Shown in pieces: positions 1 to 4,492 of a DNA stretch of 7,472 bases. A program made the position numbers and the translations under genes. A model generated the notes under the pieces. The model did no database searches and had not been told where the DNA came from. It saw nothing but the letters and a program-made list of their open reading frames with translations. The stretch comes from Mucilaginibacter sp. (GTDB taxonomy: Bacteria > Bacteroidota > Bacteroidia > Sphingobacteriales > Sphingobacteriaceae). Each line of letters begins with the position of its first letter. Positions within the stretch are counted from its first letter, which is position 1. The stretch is from NCBI GenBank assembly GCA_014376655.1, contig JACMRC010000298.1:1-7472 (forward strand). The letters run 5' to 3'.

Positions 1-167
1 ATGCAACATTGGGTTATGCTTTGCAAATAGCTAATAAAGGATATAACAAAGCATTCGCTACTAACCCTGCATTGTTAAAAGGGTTAAATACCTATAACGG
101 TAAGGTAACTTATAAAGCCGTTGCTGACGTTCATAACTACCCTTTTGTTGAGGCTGCTTTTAAGTAA
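1..167 (+). CDS. ald: Alanine dehydrogenase, C-terminal fragment (5' end outside window)
   Basis: The frame beginning at base 3 is open from the window edge to TAA at 165-167 and gives 54 residues. It starts ATLGYALQIANKGYNKAF, continues NPALLKGLNTYNGKVTY and ends in PFVEAAFK. This matches the C-terminal end of NAD-dependent L-alanine dehydrogenases, where a (T/M)LPYALxxANKG helix is followed by NPAL..GLNT..G.(V/I)T. The enzyme reversibly converts L-alanine, NAD+ and water to pyruvate, ammonia and NADH in the cytosol. The catalytic and nucleotide-binding parts lie upstream and cannot be checked. The related transhydrogenase alpha subunit is less likely because the ANKG...GLNT tail is typical of alanine dehydrogenase. 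A strong terminator follows 24 bp after the stop, so this gene ends its transcription unit. Confidence 0.82.
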   Translation, partial: ATLGYALQIANKGYNKAFATNPALLKGLNTYNGKVTYKAVADVHNYPFVEAAFK

Positions 168-190
168 GATTTAGAAATATCATAAATATC

Positions 191-218
191 AAGCCGGGCC
201 GTTAAGCCCGGCTTTTTT
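191..218 (+). terminator. Rho-independent terminator after the alanine dehydrogenase gene
   Basis: A perfect 9-bp stem is seen: AAGCCGGGC (191-199) pairs with GCCCGGCTT (206-214) across the six-base loop CGTTAA. A run of six T follows (213-218). The GC-rich stem plus U-tract is the classical intrinsic terminator form and separates the alanine dehydrogenase gene from the VOC gene. Confidence 0.93.
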
Positions 219-293
219 GTTACTGCACAAAATGAACGGGTTGCCTGGATATAAAAATTGCGGGAGATTTTATTTTTTATTTAGCTTTACGGT

Positions 294-719
294 ATGACCC
301 CTAACAATCTGCCTGACAATCTTTCTATGCCGGCCTGTACAATGATCCCGGTTTTAGAGTATGAAGATATCAATGCCGCTATATCATGGCTTACTGATAA
401 ACTTGGATTTACCGAGCGCTGGCGCGCAGGAGTACATCGCGCGCAATTATCATTTGCTGATAGCGCTATAGTAGTTACTGAAGCTAATCCGGCTAAGCCT
501 ATTGCTAAAACCAATATCATGATTCGTGTAAAAAACATTGCACCGTATTATGAACGGGCACAAAAACAAGGAGCAGAAATATTGAGGCCACCGTCTGATT
601 TTCCCTATGGCGAACGGCAGTATACAGTAAGGGATATAGGCGGCCATATATGGACTTTCTCGCAAACCATAGCCAATGTTGTGCCGGAGGAGTGGGGCGG
701 AGTATCGACGAATCTGTAA
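294..719 (+). CDS. VOC superfamily (glyoxalase/bleomycin-resistance fold) protein
   Basis: This 141-residue protein has the beta-alpha-beta-beta-beta layout of VOC proteins. It contains MIPVLEYEDINAAISWL (17-33), KLGFTERWR (36-44), a middle linker, then VKNIAPYYERAQKQGAEIL (79-97), YGERQYTVRDIGGHIWTFSQ (105-124) and a PEEWGG tail (131-136). H48, E107 and H118 lie where VOC proteins often carry metal ligands, but a metal site cannot be confirmed. The length fits one VOC domain. Members include glyoxalases, dioxygenases and drug-binding proteins, and the substrate here is unknown. An in-frame TAG at 282-284 makes ATG 294 the first possible start; M12 (327) and M17 (342) are alternatives, since conserved sequence begins near residue 13. 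No Shine-Dalgarno is seen. The gene stands alone between two terminators. Confidence 0.85.
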   Translation: MTPNNLPDNLSMPACTMIPVLEYEDINAAISWLTDKLGFTERWRAGVHRAQLSFADSAIVVTEANPAKPIAKTNIMIRVKNIAPYYERAQKQGAEILRPPSDFPYGERQYTVRDIGGHIWTFSQTIANVVPEEWGGVSTNL

Positions 720-739
720 TCAACTGAAAAGAAGTTTGA

Positions 740-773
740 AAATACTGTTCAAGTTAAACAGTATTTCTTTTTT
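740..773 (+). terminator. Rho-independent terminator after the VOC gene
   Basis: A perfect 10-bp stem, AAATACTGTT (740-749) with AACAGTATTT (757-766), has the seven-base loop CAAGTTA. It runs into a T-rich tract (764-773, broken only by one C). It starts 20 bp after the VOC stop codon. The stem is AT-rich, but its length and the U-tract make termination likely. Confidence 0.82.
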
Positions 774-777
774 ACGG

Positions 778-792
778 AACAGTTGTACTGTT
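778..792 (+). repeat. Second small inverted repeat with the same arm sequence as the terminator
   Basis: AACAGT (778-783) and ACTGTT (787-792) form a 6-bp stem with a three-base TGT loop, followed by two more T. The arms are the same hexamers found in the terminator stem 12 bp upstream (ACTGTT at 744-749, AACAGT at 757-762). It may be a backup terminator, a partly duplicated terminator, or one half of an alternative pairing; the sequence alone does not decide. Confidence 0.5.
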
Positions 793-890
793 TTATAAAG
801 GTTTAATGTCAATCAATCGATATTTATGAAGTGAAAATTTTTCGGCATTCTTTTTGGGTAGTGTAATTATACGTTATAAATGAAAATGAT

Positions 891-1094
891 ATGTTACTCG
901 TTGCATCACAAATAGTGCTGTTGTTAACAGCCATATTAATGCCGCTAAGCATCAGAAAAAGCCGCAATCCCAAACATCAACATAAAATTGATACAGACAC
1001 CAGCAATTCGCAATATGCTGTTAACGAATTTGGAACGTTAGAGCGCATAAATCGTACAAATACAACCGGGCATACGCCCGAGGTTGAGAATTAA
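891..1094 (+). CDS. Putative small single-pass membrane protein, unknown function
   Basis: A 67-residue ORF with codon choice like that of its neighbours. Residues 1-21 (LLVASQIVLLLTAILMPLSI) form one hydrophobic segment. A basic stretch follows (RKSRNPKHQHK, 22-32), then a polar tail holding QYAVNEFGTLERINR (41-55). The positive charge after the segment predicts the tail faces the cytoplasm. I do not recognise a family. A weak promoter-like pair lies just upstream (TTTG 853-856, TATAAATG 875-882, 18-bp gap), and there is no Shine-Dalgarno. ATGs at 880 and 886 are in another frame. The stop shares the TTAA at 1091-1094 with the stop of a minus-strand ORF. It could be a real small protein or a chance ORF; the membrane segment and codon use favour a real gene. 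Confidence 0.42.
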   Translation: MLLVASQIVLLLTAILMPLSIRKSRNPKHQHKIDTDTSNSQYAVNEFGTLERINRTNTTGHTPEVEN

Positions 1095-1306
1095 TGGAAT
1101 AATACATAAACCAACGGCACCGCTATTATGGTTGCCGGACGCAATAGCGTAGGGATACTCGCTTTATCAAATACCTCGTAACCAGCACTTGCAGTTTCCC
1201 AATTGGCATTGTTGTTATAATTAACAACGTCGTCTACGCTTAAAACCATAGGGATGTTTAATGAGTCTTTCTTAGCGGTCAGCCAATTTACCTGGCTAAA
1301 AAACAT
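1091..1306 (-). CDS. Putative minus-strand ORF of 71 residues, possibly a gene remnant
   Basis: Reading on the minus strand from ATG at 1306-1304, 71 codons end in TAA at 1093-1091. The product opens MFFSQVNWLTAKKDSLNIPM and ends with a hydrophobic tail, RPATIIAVPLVYVLFH. Codon choice is ordinary for this DNA, and no strong plus-strand gene covers it, so it is not an obvious shadow. The frame is open a further eight codons upstream to a TAA but contains no earlier ATG. A separate minus-strand ATG at 1338 begins a short frame (MIKKRLTVNPK) that stops after 16 codons, so a frameshift remnant of a larger gene is possible. No family is recognised. It converges with the 891-1094 ORF, and no terminator lies between them. 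Confidence 0.28.
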   Translation of the reverse strand: MFFSQVNWLTAKKDSLNIPMVLSVDDVVNYNNNANWETASAGYEVFDKASIPTLLRPATIIAVPLVYVLFH

Positions 1307-1424
1307 TTCGGGTTTACAGTAAGTCTCTTCTTAATCATAGAAGATATTAAGATTGCAGGAATTTCATATTGGGGATATGCTTTTAAGAGCCTCCGCGGCT
1401 AAGTTTGAAACCGCTTTACCGCAT

Positions 1425-1516
1425 TTTATCACACGCTATCACGCGTTTATTACACGAAATCACACGCTATCACGCGTTTATTACACGCTATCACATTTTA
1501 TCACACGATTTCACAT
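1425..1516. repeat. Tandem repeat, 31-bp period, built from ATCAC(A/G)CG-like units
   Basis: A 29-bp sequence occurs twice without mismatch, at 1428-1456 and 1459-1487, separated by AA. It is ATCACACGCTATCACGCG followed by TTTATTACACG. A degenerate third copy follows at 1490-1516 (ATCACATTTTATCACACG, then ATTTCACA). Inside each copy a shorter element of about 9-11 bp, roughly TATCAC(A/G)CG or TATTACACG, is repeated three times, so the array looks like an expanded short motif. Each full copy can form a mini-hairpin, ACGC-TATCAC-GCGT (1433-1446 and 1464-1477). The two-base gap rules out CRISPR spacers. Function is unknown. Confidence 0.88.
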
Positions 1517-1705
1517 CCTAATTTTAACTTAACTGTCTGTATATTAACACAATACTTAAAAAATGCTTTTTATGCACTGAATTTATGCCTGGAAAAGTAT
1601 GGTAGCGGGCCAATGCTGAGAGCGAACCCTACAAAGATACCAAAAAAAGCGCTAATCACAAAAAAGGGGAATTTTGGACAATGAGTTTAGTCAAGTTAAT
1701 AGCAG

Positions 1706-1726
1706 GTTAAAAGTTAAAAGCTAAAA
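1706..1726. repeat. Three tandem 7-bp units (GTTAAAA, GTTAAAA, GCTAAAA)
   Basis: Two identical heptamers and a one-mismatch third copy lie head to tail and are followed by GCTT. The last part can also pair as AAGC-TAAAA-GCTT (1718-1730). It is short, low-complexity DNA and probably has no function beyond slippage. Confidence 0.5.
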
Positions 1727-1774
1727 GCTTCCCTGATATAAGCGGCAGTAATTTGTTTATAACAATTATTTTAC

Positions 1775-1791
1775 GGTACTTCGATAGTACC
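1775..1791. promoter_or_regulatory. Inverted repeat before the symporter gene, operator candidate
   Basis: GGTACT (1775-1780) and AGTACC (1786-1791) are perfect inverted arms around TCGAT, 30 bp before the symporter ATG. A weak Bacteroidota-type promoter can be drawn over it: TTTG (1752-1755) and, 21 bp later, TACTTCGA (1777-1784) as an imperfect TAnnTTTG. If so, a bound regulator would cover the -7 element and repress. A dimeric inducer-responsive regulator would fit a catabolic transporter. The arms are short, so chance occurrence is possible, and no regulator gene is in the window. Confidence 0.42.
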
Positions 1792-1821
1792 AAATTATAA
1801 ATTCTAAACTTACTGTAATAC

Positions 1822-3438
1822 ATGAACCATTTATCCACCAGCGATATTATCGTTTTCTTTATCTATTTCATTGCGATAGCTGGTTACGGTTATTGGGTCT
1901 ATCGCCGAAAAAAATCTGATCATACTGATACAAAAGGTTTCTTTTTAGCCGAAGGTTCGTTAACATGGTGGGCCATCGGGGCATCTATCATAGCATCCAA
2001 CATCTCATCCGAACATTTTATTGCCATGTCGGGTTCGGGCTTTAAAATGGGGCTGGCAATTGCCAGCTACGAGTGGATAGCTGCTGCTACCTTGATCATC
2101 GTCGCGGTTTTCTTTTTGCCGGTATACGTCAAGAATAAGATCTACACCATGCCGCAGTTCCTGTCACAACGGTATAATAATACCGTTAGCGGGGTTATGG
2201 CGGTGATATGGTTACTAACTTATGTGCTGGTTAATTTAACCTCCATCTACTTTTTAGGGGCTATCGCAATCGAAACCATATCGGGTATTGATTTTACGTA
2301 TTGTATTATCGGCTTGGCTATATTCTCGGTAATTATTACCCTTGGCGGGATGAAGGTAATTGGCTATACCGATGTGATACAGGTGCTTGTTTTAATATTG
2401 GGCGGCCTGGCTACCTGCTATTTTGCTATGACCGAGGTATCGAATAAGTTAAACGGCCATGGGGTGCTGCAAGCCTTCTCTATCCTGAAATCAGAAGCCG
2501 GTGACCACTTTCACATGTATTTTAAAAAGGATAGTCCGTTTTACCAGGAATTGCCGGGCATCTCCTTATTGGCCGGTGGTATGTGGATCAACAACCTAAA
2601 CTATTGGGGCTGTAATCAGTACATTGTACAACGCGCCTTAGGTGCCGATATCAAAACAGGTCGTAATGGTTTGATCTTTGCTGCCTTCCTGAAACTGCTG
2701 ATCCCACTGATTGTGGTGATACCCGGTATCGCGGCTTTCACACTTTATCAGCATGGATTTTTCCATACTGAAATGTCCGACGCGAGCGGCGTATTAAAAC
2801 CAGACCATGCTTATCCGGTGTTAATGAACCTACTTCCGTCGGGGTTAAAAGGTGTGGCTTTTGCCGCCCTCACTGCGGCTATCGTGGCATCGCTGGCGGG
2901 TAAGGCTAATAGTATTTCTACCATCTTCACTTTGGATATTTATAAAAAACATTTGAATACGGGTGCATCCGAGCGGCAAATGCTTCTTACCGGCCGTTGG
3001 GCAGTAATTATTTCGTCCATTGTGGCTATATGCATTGCACCCCAACTGCGTACATTCGATCAGGTTTACCAGTTTATACAAGAATATGTGGGCTTTATTT
3101 CGTCGGGCGTGTTCGCTATTTTCCTGCTAGGATTATTTTGGAAACGTACCACATCGGCAGCGGCAATTACCTCGGCGGTGTTGACTATCCCATTGTCGGT
3201 ATTTTTTAAATTCCTGCCCGAAATGACCGGCATTGAACCCATACCTTTCCTTAACCGGATGATGTGGGTGTTTTTGATCTGTATGGCCCTAATGATTGCT
3301 GTGAGTTTAATTTGGCCTAAAGGCGAGAATAAAGCTATTGAGGCCAACCGTGCGATGTATAAGGTAAGTACATCGTTTATTATATGTTCTGTAATTATTT
3401 TAGGGATCTTATCCGCATTATATATTGTGTTTTGGTAG
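1822..3438 (+). CDS. Sodium/solute symporter (SSS family, vSGLT-like), probable myo-inositol transporter
   Basis: This 538-residue inner-membrane protein has about 14 hydrophobic segments, from residues 8-25 to 516-537, with the SSS/LeuT fold. It carries SSS/SGLT landmarks: NISSEHFIAMSGSG (60-73), ASYEWIAA (81-88), NLNYWGCNQYIVQRALGAD (258-276), FAAFLKLLIP (287-296), AAIVASLAGKANS (352-364) and YQFIQEYVGF (416-425). Compared from memory with Vibrio vSGLT, the sugar-site residues E84, N258, gate Y261, K291 and Q420 are kept (E88, N260, Y263, K294, Q428 there). H65 replaces Q69 and A87 replaces S91. In the Na2 site S357 is kept, but A356 replaces S364. The product should import a sugar or polyol with Na+. 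MIOX 28 bp downstream makes myo-inositol the best substrate guess; that is inference. No Shine-Dalgarno is visible. Start 1822 fits the family N-terminus. Confidence 0.9.
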   Translation: MNHLSTSDIIVFFIYFIAIAGYGYWVYRRKKSDHTDTKGFFLAEGSLTWWAIGASIIASNISSEHFIAMSGSGFKMGLAIASYEWIAAATLIIVAVFFLPVYVKNKIYTMPQFLSQRYNNTVSGVMAVIWLLTYVLVNLTSIYFLGAIAIETISGIDFTYCIIGLAIFSVIITLGGMKVIGYTDVIQVLVLILGGLATCYFAMTEVSNKLNGHGVLQAFSILKSEAGDHFHMYFKKDSPFYQELPGISLLAGGMWINNLNYWGCNQYIVQRALGADIKTGRNGLIFAAFLKLLIPLIVVIPGIAAFTLYQHGFFHTEMSDASGVLKPDHAYPVLMNLLPSGLKGVAFAALTAAIVASLAGKANSISTIFTLDIYKKHLNTGASERQMLLTGRWAVIISSIVAICIAPQLRTFDQVYQFIQEYVGFISSGVFAIFLLGLFWKRTTSAAAITSAVLTIPLSVFFKFLPEMTGIEPIPFLNRMMWVFLICMALMIAVSLIWPKGENKAIEANRAMYKVSTSFIICSVIILGILSALYIVFW

Positions 3439-3466
3439 TTTGTTAAATCATTAAAAAATTGATAAT

Positions 3467-4336
3467 ATGGAAAATCTAAATGAAAGTGAATTGTCCCCTT
3501 TAGCAAGTTTAGACGTTTGGGAAGATGATGTTTTACAGAGATACCCGGAAACAGGTCCGGCCAAAAAGAAAGAAGAATTTAGAAACTACGACGCGCCCGA
3601 AATTGATGGCGTACGCGAGTTTTATCGCCTTAATCATAAATACCAGACTTATGATAACGTGCTGGCAAAAAAAGCCAACTTTTTAAAGTTTGATAAAATG
3701 GAAATGCCATGGTGGAAAGCTATGGAGTATCTTAATACATTGGTCGATGATTCAGATCCGGATATTTCATTAGATCAATTACAGCACTTATTACAAACTG
3801 CAGAAGCTATCCGTGCTGATGGTTACCCGGATTGGTTTGTACTAACCGGTTTTATACATGACCTTGGTAAAGTGCTATGCCTGTTTGGCGAACCGCAGTG
3901 GAACGTGGTAGGCGATACCTTCCCCGTAGGCTGCGCATTCTCTGATAAGATAGTTTATCCTGAGTTCTTCGCCGCTAACCCCGATATCCACGACGAGCGT
4001 TTTAATACCAAGTACGGCGTTTACTCGCACGAGTGTGGGTTAGATAACATCCACATGTCTTGGGGCCATGACGAGTACTTATATCACCTTACAAAGGATT
4101 ACTTACCTGAACCAGCGTTATACATGATCCGTTATCACTCGTTCTACTCACAGCACCGCGAAAACGCGTATAAACATTTGCTAAGCCCGCATGATAAGGA
4201 TATGTTTAAATGGGTAGACAAGTTTAACCCGTACGATCTGTATTCAAAAAGCCCGAAAGTGCCTGTGGTGTCAGAATTGAAACCTTATTACGAGGACCTG
4301 ATAGCTAAATATCTGCCGGCAACGGTGAAGCTATAA
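3467..4336 (+). CDS. miox: Inositol oxygenase (myo-inositol to D-glucuronate), EC 1.13.99.1
   Basis: This 289-residue cytosolic protein is close in length to human MIOX (285) and collinear with it. Conserved blocks are FRNY (38-41), DDSDPD (94-99), QTAEAIR (110-116), HDLGKVLCLFGEPQW (131-145), VGDTFPVGC (148-156), MSWGHDEYLY (197-206), IRYHSFY (221-227) and FNPYDLY (253-259). All six ligands of the mixed-valent di-iron centre can be placed: H107, H131, D132, H201, H224 and D257 (H98, H123, D124, H194, H220, D253 in mammalian MIOX). K135 and R39 match substrate-binding K127 and R29. MIOX uses O2 to cleave the inositol ring, giving D-glucuronate. It follows the symporter by 28 bp without a terminator, so co-transcription is likely. 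MIOX is best known from eukaryotes and is sparse in bacteria. No glucuronate-catabolic gene lies in the window. Confidence 0.96.
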   Translation: MENLNESELSPLASLDVWEDDVLQRYPETGPAKKKEEFRNYDAPEIDGVREFYRLNHKYQTYDNVLAKKANFLKFDKMEMPWWKAMEYLNTLVDDSDPDISLDQLQHLLQTAEAIRADGYPDWFVLTGFIHDLGKVLCLFGEPQWNVVGDTFPVGCAFSDKIVYPEFFAANPDIHDERFNTKYGVYSHECGLDNIHMSWGHDEYLYHLTKDYLPEPALYMIRYHSFYSQHRENAYKHLLSPHDKDMFKWVDKFNPYDLYSKSPKVPVVSELKPYYEDLIAKYLPATVKL

Positions 4337-4348
4337 GAAATTTAGTTT

Positions 4349-4378
4349 AAGCCTTTCGGAAACGGAAGGCTTTTTTTT
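4349..4378 (+). terminator. Rho-independent terminator after MIOX, GAAA tetraloop
   Basis: AAGCCTTTCG (4349-4358) pairs with CGGAAGGCTT (4363-4372). This gives a 10-bp stem with one U-G wobble (4356/4365), a GAAA tetraloop of the stable GNRA class, and eight T (4371-4378). It starts 13 bp after the MIOX stop and should isolate the symporter-MIOX unit from the GH92 gene. Confidence 0.94.
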
Positions 4379-4394
4379 AATACTTTAATCTCAA

Positions 4395-4408
4395 CTTGTA
4401 TATACAAG
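4395..4408. promoter_or_regulatory. Perfect 14-bp palindrome upstream of the GH92 gene, operator candidate
   Basis: CTTGTATATACAAG is self-complementary over all 14 bases. It lies 85 bp before the GH92 start and 14 bp upstream of a candidate -33 element. The TTGT...ACAA layout is the kind bound by dimeric winged-helix regulators such as the GntR family, but no regulator gene is present, so the family is a guess. Its position upstream of the promoter fits activation better than direct steric repression. The central TATATA may inflate its apparent significance. Confidence 0.5.
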
Positions 4409-4422
4409 AATGATTTAATATG

Positions 4423-4453
4423 TTTGGGTAATTATAAACCAAAGCTACTGTTT
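4423..4453 (+). promoter_or_regulatory. Candidate Bacteroidota-type promoter for the GH92 unit
   Basis: TTTG (4423-4426) is followed after 19 bp by TACTGTTT (4446-4453), a near match to the TAnnTTTG -7 consensus of the Bacteroidota housekeeping sigma factor. The spacing fits the known range. Transcription would start about 4460, giving a leader of about 30 bases before ATG 4493. The match is incomplete, so this is a prediction only. Confidence 0.35.
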
Positions 4454-4492
4454 AACGCGTCCCCTGTTAAGCATGGTGGTATCTGATCTGTT

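Larger units (their letters stand above)
1307..1821. other. 515-bp intergenic region without a convincing gene
   Basis: No frame on either strand gives a believable protein here. What it holds: a 31-bp-period tandem repeat (1425-1516), three 7-bp direct repeats (1706-1726), an inverted repeat (1775-1791) just before the symporter gene, and a weak 4-bp hairpin AGCC/GGCT near 1389-1401. The rest is AT-rich with several poly-A tracts (for example 1643-1649 and 1661-1666). No tRNA cloverleaf was found by eye. The last 80 bp most likely carries the promoter of the symporter-MIOX unit. Confidence 0.6.

Noticed and set aside
287..538. 83-residue minus-strand ORF with a signal-peptide-like start
   Set aside because: It lies opposite the VOC gene, whose family motifs are clear. 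The hydrophobic start is explained as antisense of the VOC coding sequence.
1425..1516. CRISPR array or cluster of DnaA boxes
   Set aside because: The repeat copies are separated by only two bases, so there are no spacers. TTATCACA is one base short of the nine-base DnaA box consensus, and no origin-like context is present.
1377..1532. A 51-codon plus-strand ORF running through the tandem repeat
   Set aside because: Most of it is translated repeat DNA (ITRYHAFITR-like), it has no start signal, and its composition is unlike the other genes. Its openness follows from the repeat sequence.
1614..1685. Short plus-strand ORF (MLRANPTKIPKK...) of about 23 codons
   Set aside because: Too short, lysine-rich owing to poly-A tracts, with no start signal; typical of noncoding AT-rich DNA.
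1307..1821. Insertion sequence or integration site in the gene-poor region
   Set aside because: No transposase fragment, no terminal inverted repeats with flanking target duplication, and no tRNA gene could be found by eye.
3066..3506. 146-residue minus-strand ORF across the symporter/MIOX junction
   Set aside because: It is antisense to the well-supported symporter end and MIOX start, spans their gap, and resembles no family; a shadow frame.
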